Part shown: positions 1 through 8,967 of the stretch, one piece after another
Layout of the letters: the number at the start of each line of letters is the position of its first letter
How positions within the stretch are numbered: position 1 is the first letter of the stretch
Assembly: GCA_005223145.1 (NCBI GenBank)
Contig: NJBL01000009.1
Location: 1-46,946 of the forward strand
Source of the DNA: a bacterium (candidate division B38) B3_B38
GTDB taxonomy: Bacteria > Acidobacteriota > B3-B38 > Guanabaribacteriales > B3-B38
Length of the DNA: 46,946 nucleotides
Direction: 5' to 3'
The notes under the pieces: model-generated
Databases searched by the model: none
What the model was told of the DNA's origin: nothing
The model's input: only the letters and a program-made list of their open reading frames with translations
Translations under genes and position numbers: made by a program

Positions 1-955
1 CGTCCCCCGCCACCAGGTCATTCTGGGGAAGTTCATCGGCGGCTACCTGACCATTCTGGCGGCGCTGCTCATCTCAGTTCTCATAGGGATGGTAATCGTC
101 TCCTTTCTCTCCTTTCCCCTGTTCAGCGGTGAGGTGCTCTCCCGTCTTCTCCTCATCCTGCTGGTCTCCTTCCTCTATCTGGCGCTGATGTTCACCCTGG
201 GGCTGTTTATCTCCTCTCGCTGCCACAGCTCATTGAGCGCCTTCACTATTCTGCTGCTAATATGGGTGGTGCTTATCTTAGCCTTCCCCAGCCTCTCGGG
301 AATCGTAGCCAGAATTGTTTATCCGGTGAAGAGCGAGCAGGTACTTAACCAGGAGAAAGCGGAGGTTCGCAGCAATATACTTCGGGAAAAGGGGAACGAG
401 CTGAGCGAGGCGATAGAGAGAGCCGGCCTCTTCCGCGAAGGTGTCTGGACCGGAAGTGAGGAATGGCAGGAATATGAAAAACTGCGAAAACCCATTGCCG
501 GCAAGTACGAGAAAAGGCAAGCCGAGCTGATCAGACAATTGGAAGCAGATTACCAGAGGGAGCACTCCACCCAGGACAGGATTGCAGTCAACATCTCCCG
601 CCTTTCGCCTGCTTCTACCCTGACTTACATCATGGGCGACCTATGCCATACCGGTCTGCAGGAGAGGGAGAGCTTCTACCAACAGGCTAAGGTCTATTAC
701 CAGCGGCTGGACGATATATACTATAGTAAGGAATGGGTAGATACATTTACAGTTGGAAAGAGTCGCACTTATTCTATAGGTAAGAATGCAGAGGGGAGAG
801 CTGAGAGAAAGGACCTCCCCTTCTTCACCTATAAATCGAGAGGGCTGGGGGAGGTCTTAGGCCGCTCGATTATTGATATAGGGGTGCTTGTGCTGTATAC
901 GCTCATCTTCTTTCTGGGGGCTTACTTCTCCTTCCTGCGTTACGATGTGCGGTAA
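1..955 (+). CDS. ABC-2 type transporter permease, 5'-truncated by window edge
   Basis: Membrane subunit of an ABC-2 type exporter, probably of the DUF3526-containing group. The reading frame is open from base 2, before the first ATG at 89, and the upstream residues (VPRHQVILGKFIGGYL) match the usual cytoplasmic PR...LGK segment of these permeases, so the true start lies outside the window. Several hydrophobic segments come first. A large hydrophilic region (roughly residues 75-255 counted from the ATG at 89) follows, probably extracytoplasmic, and a final membrane segment lies near the C-terminus. A large loop between membrane helices is typical of DUF3526 permeases. The ATPase partner should lie upstream. 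The gene is convergent with the next gene, with 20 bases between them. The substrate cannot be inferred. Confidence 0.8.
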   Translation, partial: VPRHQVILGKFIGGYLTILAALLISVLIGMVIVSFLSFPLFSGEVLSRLLLILLVSFLYLALMFTLGLFISSRCHSSLSAFTILLLIWVVLILAFPSLSGIVARIVYPVKSEQVLNQEKAEVRSNILREKGNELSEAIERAGLFREGVWTGSEEWQEYEKLRKPIAGKYEKRQAELIRQLEADYQREHSTQDRIAVNISRLSPASTLTYIMGDLCHTGLQERESFYQQAKVYYQRLDDIYYSKEWVDTFTVGKSRTYSIGKNAEGRAERKDLPFFTYKSRGLGEVLGRSIIDIGVLVLYTLIFFLGAYFSFLRYDVR

Positions 956-975
956 GGGAGCCTGAGAGGAGAGGG

Positions 976-1788
976 TTAGTCTTTTAAGATGAAGGGCTCG
1001 AAATCTACCATCCCAAAGCCGGGGTTCTCATCGTCATCCACTATGTCGTAGCGGTCTATCTCCGCAACGGTATTGAATCTCCAGATGTTGTTCTCCGCCA
1101 TAAGCTCATGGGGGGTGGCGTTCCTTAACACCTCCTGTGGGAACTGCCCGCTGAAGTCATTGTTGCCATTGCTATCACCGCCACCACCAAAGTCCCCCAT
1201 AGCCGAGAGCTCCATAATGACCGGCATACCCCCCTGCTCAAAGATGTTTGCCTGCACCACGCTGTAAGATTCATCCGAGCAGAGGAGGGGGGGAACCATC
1301 CCCTGCACCCGAAAAGTGTTCTGGCGGATGGTGGCCCTGGAAGTGCCGCTTACTATTATCCCCCCGGCGTTGCCGGTGAAGAGATTGTGATTAATGATAA
1401 GGTCTGAGTTCCCTGTGCATTGTAAACCTGACTGTATCTCAAAGCTAGTGACTACTACATTCGTCACATCTTCTCCTGTTAACCCGTTGAAAATGACGGT
1501 CCTATCAGCCCCTGCGCCTCTGACAGTGAGCTCCCCTTTCAGTCTGATTTGAGGCTCATCATAGGTTCCGGCAAAGACTGCCACCGTAGCCCCTGGCTCA
1601 GCTTCGTCTATTCCCTTCTGGATGGAGCTGTAAGGGTGAAATATGGAGCCATCCTCATTTCCGGTGATGTTATTACTATCGACATAGATGAGCGAGCGAT
1701 GGGGCTTGAAGGGCTCGGTGGTTTTCTCACAGGAGAGGATGCCTACTACCAGAGCCAAAAAGGTGAGAAAAAGGAGATATTTTCTCAT
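976..1788 (-). CDS. Lipoprotein with right-handed beta-helix (DUF1565-like) fold
   Basis: Predicted lipoprotein of 270 residues. The N-terminus is a type II signal peptide with lipobox VGILSC (Cys20). The segment around residues 33-65 (IYVDSNN..GSIFHPYSSIQKGIDEA) is the typical entry of DUF1565/pectate-lyase-like beta-helix proteins. It is followed by short repeating strands with N and G turns (residues about 65-175), as in parallel beta-helices. A glycine-rich turn (GDFGGGGDSNGNN) lies near residue 205. It starts 13 bases after the ispG stop, so it is probably the last gene of the uppS-ispG operon, though it has no evident link to isoprenoid synthesis. No catalytic residues are identifiable. 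Surface binding or polysaccharide recognition is possible but unproven. Confidence 0.75.
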   Translation of the reverse strand: MRKYLLFLTFLALVVGILSCEKTTEPFKPHRSLIYVDSNNITGNEDGSIFHPYSSIQKGIDEAEPGATVAVFAGTYDEPQIRLKGELTVRGAGADRTVIFNGLTGEDVTNVVVTSFEIQSGLQCTGNSDLIINHNLFTGNAGGIIVSGTSRATIRQNTFRVQGMVPPLLCSDESYSVVQANIFEQGGMPVIMELSAMGDFGGGGDSNGNNDFSGQFPQEVLRNATPHELMAENNIWRFNTVAEIDRYDIVDDDENPGFGMVDFEPFILKD

Positions 1789-1801
1789 AATGCTAACCCT
1801 A

Positions 1802-2884
1802 TCAAATTAAGACCTTCATCTCCTTGACCAGCCTATCAATCTCCCTGAGGAGCTCCTTTACCACTGCTGCTTCCTTGACTTTCCTTAATATCTTCCCCTT
1901 TCGGAACAGCACCCCTCCATCTTTCCCGCCAGCGAACCCCAGGTCAGCCAGCCTGGCTTCACCCGGTCCGTTGACCACACACCCCATGATGGCGATATGG
2001 AGGGGATAGGTGATGTGGGTGATGCCCTTTTCCACCTCTTCGCAAATCTTCAGCAGATCGACCTCACACCGCCCGCAGGTAGGGCAGGAGACCACCATTG
2101 GTCCCCGCTGTCGAAGGTTGAGCGCTCGCAGAATATGATAGGCTACCTTTACCTCCTCCTCCGGGGGAGCAGTGAGGGAAACCCTGATGGTATCTCCCAG
2201 ACCCTGGGAGAGCAGAATTCCCAGCCCCACTGCCGACTTGACCGCCCCGGGAAGAGGGATGCCCGCTTCGGTTATTCCCAGATGGAAGGGGTAATTGACC
2301 CTTTCCGCCAGCATCTGGTAAGCCCGGCAGGTGGTGATGACATCAGGGGCTTTCAGCGAAACCACCATTTCCTCGAAACCCATATCCTCTACTATCCGGA
2401 TGTTGGTGAGGGCGCTTTCCACCATAGCTTCTGCGGTAGGGCTCCCATATTTTTGCAGCAGCCTTCTCTCCAGGGAGCCGGCGTTGACCCCCACTCTTAT
2501 GGGAACTTCCCGCTCCTTCGCTCCCTTTACCACCTGACGGAGCCTATCAGTAGAGCCGATATTGCCGGGATTGATGCGGAGCTTATCAGCACCTGCCTCC
2601 AGAGCCCTCAGGGCTAAGCGGTAGTCAAAATGGATGTCAGCTACCAGGGGAAGGCTTGTCCTCTTCTTAATCTCGGCCAGGGCATCCGCTGATTCCTGGT
2701 CTGGTATGGCTATGCGCACCAGCTCGCATCCCAATTGCGCAAGGCTCTCTATCTGCCGAACGGTGGATTCTATATCTCGGGTATCGGTCTTGGTCATCGA
2801 CTGCACCACAATGGGAGCGCTTCCCCCGATGGTCACATTGCCCACCGTGACCTCCCGGCTCAGGCGTCGTTGGTATACTCTCAT
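1802..2884 (-). CDS. ispG: 4-hydroxy-3-methylbut-2-en-1-yl diphosphate synthase (IspG/GcpE)
   Basis: Makes HMBPP from MEcPP in the MEP isoprenoid pathway using a [4Fe-4S] cluster, in the cytoplasm. The N-terminal TIM-barrel part carries VQSMTKTDTRD and LVADIHFD..A, and the C-terminal reductase-like part has CPTCGRCEVDLLK and CVVNGPGEA, which supply the cluster cysteines. I chose the ATG at 2884 (MRVYQRRLSREV) because AGAAGG lies 7 bases upstream; an in-frame ATG at 2911 adds nine residues without a better ribosome site. Single-domain bacterial length (360 residues). It lies downstream of rseP and dxr, so two MEP-pathway enzymes share this operon. Confidence 0.97.
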   Translation of the reverse strand: MRVYQRRLSREVTVGNVTIGGSAPIVVQSMTKTDTRDIESTVRQIESLAQLGCELVRIAIPDQESADALAEIKKRTSLPLVADIHFDYRLALRALEAGADKLRINPGNIGSTDRLRQVVKGAKEREVPIRVGVNAGSLERRLLQKYGSPTAEAMVESALTNIRIVEDMGFEEMVVSLKAPDVITTCRAYQMLAERVNYPFHLGITEAGIPLPGAVKSAVGLGILLSQGLGDTIRVSLTAPPEEEVKVAYHILRALNLRQRGPMVVSCPTCGRCEVDLLKICEEVEKGITHITYPLHIAIMGCVVNGPGEARLADLGFAGGKDGGVLFRKGKILRKVKEAAVVKELLREIDRLVKEMKVLI

Positions 2885-2927
2885 AGGTAAACCTTCTGGA
2901 AGGAAATGCAACTCCGAGGGAATACCC

Positions 2928-4229
2928 TCAGAGGTTTTTTACTATATCGTAGTATATCACCATCCCCATAATAGCTATAAGGATAGCGAAGCCTACCTGC
3001 ATCAGCCTCTCTTTAAGCTTGAGGCTTAGGTCTTTCCTGATAACCCCTTCTATAAGCAGAGTGAAAAGGTGCCCCCCATCGAGCACGGGTATGGGGAGGA
3101 GGTTTATGATGCCTAACTGGAGGCTGATGATGGCAATCAGCTGAAGCAGGGGTATGAGTCCCCTGCGGGCGGCGGCACCGGAGAACCTGGCTATCTCAAT
3201 GGGACCCGAGGTTGCCCTTAAGGAGAGATCCCTGGTGATGAGCTTCTTAAGCACTTCAAAGACTAAGAAAGTCATCTTGTAGTTTCGCACCAGGCTCTCC
3301 CTCAGAGCATTAAAAGGTCCATAACGCTTGATTATGGTCTCCGAAGGGGCGGTAATCCCTATGCGGTATACATCCCCGTCTTTTCGCGGGATTATCCTCT
3401 TGCGGAGAAGCTCCCCCTGACGGGAGATGACGAAAGCGAGCTCCTGCCCCCCCTTCTCCTGAATGATGGTGTAAAGTTCATAGAAATGGCTTACTGGTTG
3501 GCCATCAATTTCCACTATCATATCCCCCTCTTTCAACCCAGCCAAGTCTGCCGGGAAGCCTTTTTCCGCCTGATGGATACGAGGGGGAATCGGTTCTATA
3601 AGACCAGCATAGCCAATATCCCTGGGGGGAACAGACTGGGGGGTCAGGCTTCTGGTTATTATTTGCCCATTCCGCTCCAGACTTAGCAGGAGGTTCTGAT
3701 TGCCACTGGTGTTGATGACCATCAGAAGCTCTTCCCAGGTACTGATTTTTCTGCTGTTTATCCTCAGAACCAGGTCGCCTGGTCTAATATCACTTTTTAC
3801 GGCGGGGGACTCAGGAGCTACCCAGGCGATGATAGGCTTCTGCTCCAGGTAAGCAGGAGTCTCCACCCCCACCAGGAAGACCACAGCCATCAGGAAGATG
3901 GCGAGGAGGATGTTCAGCGCCACCCCCATAATCAACACTATAAACCGCTCCCCCTTTGACCGGGAAAGAAACTCCTCTTTTCTCCCTTTAAGGGGCTCAT
4001 AGGGGTTCTCACCCAGCATCTTCACATAACCGCCAAAGGGGAGAGCACTGAGTCGGTAGTCGGTTCCCTTGCGCCTTAGCCCGAAGAGGCGCGGACCAAA
4101 GCCGATGGAGAAGACCTCCACCTCAATCCGCAGGGCTTTGGCGGCGGCAAAATGCCCGAACTCATGGACTATTATCAGAATTCCCAAAACGATGACAGCA
4201 GATAATATGTTGCCCAGAATGGTGGTCAA
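2928..4229 (-). CDS. rseP: RIP metalloprotease RseP (site-2 protease family, M50)
   Basis: Intramembrane zinc protease that cleaves membrane-bound substrates such as anti-sigma factors and remnant signal peptides. Residues 22-26 are HEFGH, the HExxH zinc motif in the first membrane helix. The third ligand region LDG is at residues 383-385 (LLPIPVLDGGH). Two PDZ-like domains occupy roughly residues 115-200 and 205-285, which is the RseP layout rather than that of single-PDZ relatives. Length 433 matches the family. It is 4 bases from the end of dxr, so translation is probably coupled. No RseA or RpoE gene is visible in the window, so its substrate here is unknown. Confidence 0.96.
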   Translation of the reverse strand: MTTILGNILSAVIVLGILIIVHEFGHFAAAKALRIEVEVFSIGFGPRLFGLRRKGTDYRLSALPFGGYVKMLGENPYEPLKGRKEEFLSRSKGERFIVLIMGVALNILLAIFLMAVVFLVGVETPAYLEQKPIIAWVAPESPAVKSDIRPGDLVLRINSRKISTWEELLMVINTSGNQNLLLSLERNGQIITRSLTPQSVPPRDIGYAGLIEPIPPRIHQAEKGFPADLAGLKEGDMIVEIDGQPVSHFYELYTIIQEKGGQELAFVISRQGELLRKRIIPRKDGDVYRIGITAPSETIIKRYGPFNALRESLVRNYKMTFLVFEVLKKLITRDLSLRATSGPIEIARFSGAAARRGLIPLLQLIAIISLQLGIINLLPIPVLDGGHLFTLLIEGVIRKDLSLKLKERLMQVGFAILIAIMGMVIYYDIVKNL

Positions 4230-4233
4230 TTGG

Positions 4234-5400
4234 TCACCTATTTTTATATTTTCTATTGACGATAGCTTTTGCCCTTTCCATCGCCCACTGGTTGACCTCC
4301 AGAGCCTGTTCTATGGAAGAGAGAGGGGTTTTCTGATGTTGTTGCATCGTCTCCTCGATTATGGAGGGGATGGCCAGGAATTGAATTTCACCTGCCAGAA
4401 AAGAGGCTACAGCAACCTCGTTGGCGGCGCTGAGCACCATGGGCATGGTTCCCCCTTCGCGCAAAGCCCGATAAGCCAGCCTTAAGCAGGGAAATCGCTC
4501 TCTGTCCGGGGGTCTGAATTCGAGGGGATCCATTTCCGAAAGGGGGAGGGAAGTAATGGGGCTGCTCAGCCTTTCGGGAAAGGAGAGGGCGTATTGGATG
4601 GGTATTTGCATATCGGGGATGCCCATGTGGGCGAGCAGGGAGCCATCGTTCAGCTCCACCAGGCAATGAACAACGCTCTGAGGGTGGATGGTGATGTCTA
4701 TTTTATCTATGGGGAAGCCGAACAGCCAGTAAGCCTCGATAACCTCCAGTCCTTTGTTCATCAGGGTGGCGGAATCCACGGTAATCTTGCGACCCATCTT
4801 CCAGTTGGGGTGCTCAAGCGCCTCTTTCACTGTAATCTGCCCAAACTTCTCCACCGGTAGGTCGAGGAAGGGTCCTCCCGAGGCGGTGAGGATTACCCGA
4901 TGGACTTCCTCCCTTTTGCAGTTGAGGAGGCACTGAAAAAGCGCGCTGTGCTCGCTATCTATCGGCAAGAGGGAACTCTTCTGCCTGGCTACCTCCTTCA
5001 TTATCAGCCCCCCTGCCATAACCAGGGTCTCCTTGTTGGCTAAGGCGATGTCTTTGCCGGCTTGAATAGCCCGATAGGTCGGCAGAAGCCCCAGGGCTCC
5101 TACCAGCGCTGAGATGACCAGCTCTGCATCCGGATGGGTAGCTACCTCTATAAGTCCCTGGGAGCCATGGCAGACCTGAAGCCCTGTCGGCGAGTAGGTC
5201 TTCTGGAGCAGCTCTGCGGCTTCCCGGGTGGCTACGGAGACTATCTTCGGTTGGAAGGTTTCTATCTGCTTCCTCAGAAGCTCCAGATTTTTCCCCACTG
5301 CCAGACCGACCACCCGAAATCGGTCTCGGTGCCTATCTATCACTTTTAAGGCACTGGTCCCGATGGAGCCGGTGGAGCCTAAGATAGCCACTTTTTTCAT
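4234..5400 (-). CDS. dxr: 1-deoxy-D-xylulose 5-phosphate reductoisomerase (IspC)
   Basis: Converts DXP to MEP with NADPH, the committed step of the non-mevalonate pathway. The N-terminal Rossmann motif GSTGSIG is at residues 8-14, and the metal-binding LLPIDSEHSALFQ places Asp148 and Glu150 at the active site. ALANKETLVMAGG (about residues 119-131) and NPYWKMG-like HPNWKMGRKITVDSATLMNK are family hallmarks. Length 388 is normal. It sits between cdsA and rseP, the widespread bacterial uppS-cdsA-dxr-rseP-ispG order. Confidence 0.97.
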   Translation of the reverse strand: MKKVAILGSTGSIGTSALKVIDRHRDRFRVVGLAVGKNLELLRKQIETFQPKIVSVATREAAELLQKTYSPTGLQVCHGSQGLIEVATHPDAELVISALVGALGLLPTYRAIQAGKDIALANKETLVMAGGLIMKEVARQKSSLLPIDSEHSALFQCLLNCKREEVHRVILTASGGPFLDLPVEKFGQITVKEALEHPNWKMGRKITVDSATLMNKGLEVIEAYWLFGFPIDKIDITIHPQSVVHCLVELNDGSLLAHMGIPDMQIPIQYALSFPERLSSPITSLPLSEMDPLEFRPPDRERFPCLRLAYRALREGGTMPMVLSAANEVAVASFLAGEIQFLAIPSIIEETMQQHQKTPLSSIEQALEVNQWAMERAKAIVNRKYKNR

Positions 5401-5412
5401 ATCTCTTCTGTC

Positions 5413-6219
5413 CTAATGGTTCAGGAATAGGGTATAAAAATAGTAGAAAATGGGACCACTGAACAGCAGGCTATCCACCCTATCCAGCGCCCCTCCATGC
5501 CCGGGGAGGATGCGGGAGGAATCCTTCACCCCACTCCCCCTCTTATAGACCGATTCACACAGGTCTCCTATCTGACTGAAGACCCCCAGCAGAATAATCA
5601 GCAGAAGACAAGAAAGATGAGAGAGCTCCTTAAAGAGGAAGCCCTTGATACCAAAAGCCGCCATAAGGTTGAAGGCAATCCCTCCCACACACCCTTCCAG
5701 AGTCTTGTTGGGGCTTATTCGGGGGAAAATCTTATGTTTTCCCATGAAGCGTCCCACCACATAGCAGCCCACATCGCCCCAGGCAACAACGATGAGAAGA
5801 AAAATGAGGAGATTATCACCCCTGGCTCCTTCTCCATCTATAAGACGGATGGCTACCTCGTAGCCCAGGAGAAAACCTATGGTGAAGACCCCGAAGATGG
5901 TGACCGATATACCCCCCAGTGCTTGCCGGAAATCTCTAACAGATAATAGATAGATGACAGGGACAGCGACCACCATGCTCACGATAATAGCCATCTTAGG
6001 AATAATGGGGCTATAGAAGCTGAACAGAATCAGGGCAGTGAACAGGTAGCCTGCCCATATATTGGGTGATTGTCCGCTCTTCTCGGCAATCCTGTAAAAC
6101 TCTGTCAGAGAGAGGAATCCCCAAAATAGGGCTAACAGAAAAGTATAGAAGGGAGGGAGAAGCTTTATCACTAGCAGGAGGGATGCCCCTAAAGCTATAC
6201 CACTGAGGACTCTCTTCAT
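5413..6219 (-). CDS. cdsA: Phosphatidate cytidylyltransferase (CDP-diglyceride synthase)
   Basis: Integral membrane enzyme making CDP-diacylglycerol from phosphatidic acid and CTP for phospholipid synthesis. It has multiple hydrophobic helices and the CdsA signature near the C-terminus (SVYKRGSGVKDSSRILPGHG, then GALDRVDS), including the conserved KD and HGG..DR residues. Length 268 is typical. It follows uppS by 84 bases and precedes dxr by 12 bases. The gap after uppS contains no gene, only a possible ribosome site. Confidence 0.95.
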   Translation of the reverse strand: MKRVLSGIALGASLLLVIKLLPPFYTFLLALFWGFLSLTEFYRIAEKSGQSPNIWAGYLFTALILFSFYSPIIPKMAIIVSMVVAVPVIYLLSVRDFRQALGGISVTIFGVFTIGFLLGYEVAIRLIDGEGARGDNLLIFLLIVVAWGDVGCYVVGRFMGKHKIFPRISPNKTLEGCVGGIAFNLMAAFGIKGFLFKELSHLSCLLLIILLGVFSQIGDLCESVYKRGSGVKDSSRILPGHGGALDRVDSLLFSGPIFYYFYTLFLNH

Positions 6220-6303
6220 GGCTATTTATGCTAACTTCCGGTTTTAGTAATAAGTATTGACCTCCCCCTCTCCTGGTCAGCAAACCTCATAGAGGGAGTT
6301 TCT

Positions 6304-7074
6304 TCAGACGCCGCCAAACCTCCTTTCCCTCTTCTGATAGGAAATAATGGCTTCATATAGCTCCTTGCGGCTGAAATCGGGCCATAGGGTCTCAGTGACC
6401 CAAAGCTCCGAGTAAGCAATCTGCCAGAGGAGGAAGTTGCTGAGCCTCATCTCTCCGCTGGTTCTGATCAGTAGGTCGGGGTCGGGTTGCCCGGCGGTAT
6501 ACAGGTTATTGGCGATCAACTCCTCGTCAATAGTAAGCGTGGTCTCCTTGCCCTTTTCCAACTGCTGCCAGATTTTGCGGAAGGCATCGATCAGCTCGGT
6601 CCTCCCCCCATAGTTAAGGGCGATGTTAAAGAGGAGCCCGGTGCAATGATGGGTTGCCTCTAATGCCCACCGGAGGTCTCTTTGCACTTCCCCGGGGAGC
6701 CCTTCCATCCTGCCGAGGACGCTCAATTTTATATTGTTGCTCAACAAGGTGGGCGTTTCCTTCTTTATATATTTACGAAGGAGACTCATCAGGGTTTTGA
6801 CCTCCTTCAGAGGTCTTTTCCAGTTCTCCACCGAGAAAGCGTAAAGAGTAAGAATTTTAATCCCCAGATTGGCAGCAGCTTCTACGACTTCTCGGACTGC
6901 TTTTATCCCGGCACGATGCCCATCAACCCTTTTCAACCCCCTTCTCTCCGCCCATCGCCCATTGCCATCCATGATGATAGCGATGTGCTGGGGAAGCTTT
7001 TCCCTGTCTATCTGAGGAAGAAGCTTCTCTTCCTGCTGGTTCCTTCTCTTAAGAGAATGACCCGTTGTGTCCAT
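6304..7074 (-). CDS. uppS: Isoprenyl transferase (undecaprenyl diphosphate synthase)
   Basis: cis-Prenyltransferase that elongates farnesyl diphosphate to the C55 carrier for cell-wall and LPS precursors. AIIMDGNGRWAERRG contains the catalytic Asp (Asp36) and phosphate-binding loop. GYxxG-like HRAGIKAVREVV, the substrate-binding LYAFSVENWKRP and C-terminal RTSGEMRLSNFLLWQ are all intact. The 256-residue protein has about 25 extra N-terminal residues before the core, so a slightly later start is possible. First gene of the operon; a strong promoter lies just upstream. Confidence 0.96.
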   Translation of the reverse strand: MDTTGHSLKRRNQQEEKLLPQIDREKLPQHIAIIMDGNGRWAERRGLKRVDGHRAGIKAVREVVEAAANLGIKILTLYAFSVENWKRPLKEVKTLMSLLRKYIKKETPTLLSNNIKLSVLGRMEGLPGEVQRDLRWALEATHHCTGLLFNIALNYGGRTELIDAFRKIWQQLEKGKETTLTIDEELIANNLYTAGQPDPDLLIRTSGEMRLSNFLLWQIAYSELWVTETLWPDFSRKELYEAIISYQKRERRFGGV

Positions 7075-7104
7075 CTAACTTACCGATGATAAAAAATTTG
7101 TAAA

Positions 7105-7133
7105 ATTATATCATATTTAAGCTCAATAGACAA
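7105..7133 (-). promoter_or_regulatory. Sigma-70-type promoter of the uppS-cdsA-dxr-rseP-ispG operon
   Basis: On the minus strand the sequence reads TTGTCT, a 17-base spacer, then TATAAT (-10 at 7105-7110, -35 at 7128-7133). The predicted start is near 7098, about 24 bases upstream of the uppS start codon. The -10 is a perfect match and the -35 matches 4 of 6. It separates the operon from truA, which lies upstream in the same direction. Confidence 0.75.
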
Positions 7134-7163
7134 TTGTTCTTTATCGGTTAGAAGTCAGACGGG

Positions 7164-7901
7164 TCAATATTCTATCTTTATCAGAAAGAGTCCCTGGGGA
7201 GGGGCAGTGGGAGCGACTAAATCAGAAAGGTCTGGGTTTTTTAATAGCTCCTGAATGTTCTCTCTGCTGAGTTTCCCCTTTCCTACCTCAATCAGGCTCC
7301 CCACTATGTTGCGGGTCATATATTGCAAGAAGCCGTTGGCTCGGATCCGATAGATGAGCATCTCCTTCTGTTGGATGAAGGAAGAGCTGAAGACCTCGCG
7401 GATGGCGTTCTTTTTCCCACGAACAGCCGGGCTGAGAGGGGTGAAGTCGTGCTGCCCTACGAAAAGTTCAGCGGCAGCGAACATCTCCTCCAGCCTTAGC
7501 TTTAGGGGAAGGTGGTAGACATAGCGGTAGAAGAAAGGAGACAGGACCATTCCGGTAAATATCTGATATTTATACTCTTTGCTTTTAGCATGATAGCGAG
7601 CGTGGAATTTGTCCTCCACCTGCTGGAGTTCGGTTATTCTGATGTCAGAAGGCAAGAGGCTGTTGAGCCCTTTCCATAAGGTGGGCAGCGGAATGTCCCC
7701 CTTCAGGCGGAAGTTGGCAACCTGCCCTGTGGCGTGAACCCCGGCATCAGTCCTCCCTGCGCCGATGAGCTTGACCCTTTCTCCGGTGATGGTTAAGATT
7801 TTATCCTGGATTATACCCTGGATGGTGGGGCTGTTCGGTTGGAACTGCCAGCCGTGATAGTTGGTCCCCTCGTATTCAATGGTTAGCTTCAGATTCCTCA
7901 T
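7164..7901 (-). CDS. truA: tRNA pseudouridine(38-40) synthase TruA
   Basis: Isomerises uridines 38-40 in the anticodon arm of many tRNAs. The catalytic motif GAGRTDAGVHATGQV contains the essential Asp, about residue 52. The N-terminal LTIEYEGTNYHGWQ.QPN.PTIQG and C-terminal GFLQYMTRNIVGSLIEVGKGK are typical. I prefer the ATG at 7901. An in-frame TTG at 7922 adds seven residues but has no ribosome site. The resulting 245 residues fit the family. Its stop lies 31 bases before the -35 of the uppS promoter. Confidence 0.95.
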   Translation of the reverse strand: MRNLKLTIEYEGTNYHGWQFQPNSPTIQGIIQDKILTITGERVKLIGAGRTDAGVHATGQVANFRLKGDIPLPTLWKGLNSLLPSDIRITELQQVEDKFHARYHAKSKEYKYQIFTGMVLSPFFYRYVYHLPLKLRLEEMFAAAELFVGQHDFTPLSPAVRGKKNAIREVFSSSFIQQKEMLIYRIRANGFLQYMTRNIVGSLIEVGKGKLSRENIQELLKNPDLSDLVAPTAPPQGLFLIKIEY

Positions 7902-7980
7902 CTTCCTTTTCTTAAAGGACAATTATAGGGGAGGGGTAGGATAAAAGTCAAGGGAAAGCTCACCCGCACTCCTCCCTTTC

Positions 7981-8009
7981 TTGACACCCAAAGCTGTTTC
8001 GGATAATAA
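7981..8009 (+). promoter_or_regulatory. Probable sigma-70 promoter for the DUF2520 gene
   Basis: A perfect -35 hexamer TTGACA (7981-7986) is followed after 17 bases by TAATAA (8004-8009); GATAAT overlaps at 15-base spacing. It lies about 70 bases upstream of the next start codon on the plus strand, in the 175-base divergent gap after truA. Confidence 0.55.
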
Positions 8010-8076
8010 TTGGGGAGGCATTACCAGGAATCTTTTCCCCTGAAGAAGGATTATCTTCCAGCATGAAAGGGGGACA

Positions 8077-8967
8077 ATGGTGGGAAGATATAAGGTTTCT
8101 ATCATCGGTGCTGGCAGGGTGGGAAGCACTTTAGCTTATCTGCTTAAGCAGGGGGGCTACTCCATTGGGGGGATGTCGTGTCGCCGTGAGGAATCCGCCC
8201 GTCGGGCAGTGGAGTTTGTCTCCGGAGGGGTTCCCTGCAGGGATAATGGCGAGGCGGTGGGGGATAGCGATATTATTCTTATCACCACCCCTGACCAGGC
8301 TATCGCTACAGTGGCTCGTCAGCTGAGAGGCGCCCGGATAGATTGGAAGGGGAGAATAGCCTATCATTGCAGTGGTTGTTTGAGTTCCGATATTCTGTCC
8401 CCGCTGGCGGAGGTCGGCTCTGCCATCGGCTCTCTTCATCCTTTGCACACATTCGCTCAGCCAGCGCAAACGGTCTCCCGATGGAAAGGGTGCTATTTCT
8501 TCATCGAAGGGGATGCCCGGGCGCGCCAGGTAGCCCTGGAGATGTCAGCAGCTCTCGGGGGAAAAGGGGTGGTCATCTCTCCCCAGCAGAAGCCCCTCTA
8601 TCATGCCAGCGCCACTATGGCCTCTAATTACCTGGTCTCCCTGATATGGCTCTCCCTTCTCCTTTGGGAGAGGATTGGAATACCCTTCTCCGAGGGGGTA
8701 TCTGCGCTGATGCCCCTGATGAAGGGGACCTTTGAGGATATAGAAAAGCTGGGTGTAGCTTCTGCCTTGACAGGACCTGTTGTCCGGGGAGACCTTACGA
8801 CAATTAAAGCACACCTGCAGGCGCTGCGGGAGGCTGATAAGATGGCGTGGCAGGTCTATTGCAAGATCGGGGCGGTCACTGCTGAATTAGCCTCCCGCAA
8901 CGGTTTGCTAAGCTCTCAGCAGAGGGAAGAACTGCTGGGAATTCTGCAAGCTGCTAACGCTTCTTGA
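8077..8967 (+). CDS. Rossmann-fold NAD(P)-binding protein with DUF2520 domain
   Basis: Predicted oxidoreductase of the Rossmann-like/DUF2520 family, related to F420-dependent NADP reductases and the 6-phosphogluconate/ketopantoate dehydrogenase superfamily. Residues 8-20 (SIIGAGRVGSTLA) form the dinucleotide loop, ILITTPDQAI is the second-strand motif, and GSLHPLHTF (about residues 118-126) is characteristic of DUF2520 proteins. The C-terminal half is helical (YHASATMASNYLVSL). The start at 8077 has AGGGGG three bases upstream, which is close; GTG at 8080 would remove one residue. The substrate is not known for this family. Its last 14 bases overlap the end of the convergent gene. Confidence 0.85.
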   Translation: MVGRYKVSIIGAGRVGSTLAYLLKQGGYSIGGMSCRREESARRAVEFVSGGVPCRDNGEAVGDSDIILITTPDQAIATVARQLRGARIDWKGRIAYHCSGCLSSDILSPLAEVGSAIGSLHPLHTFAQPAQTVSRWKGCYFFIEGDARARQVALEMSAALGGKGVVISPQQKPLYHASATMASNYLVSLIWLSLLLWERIGIPFSEGVSALMPLMKGTFEDIEKLGVASALTGPVVRGDLTTIKAHLQALREADKMAWQVYCKIGAVTAELASRNGLLSSQQREELLGILQAANAS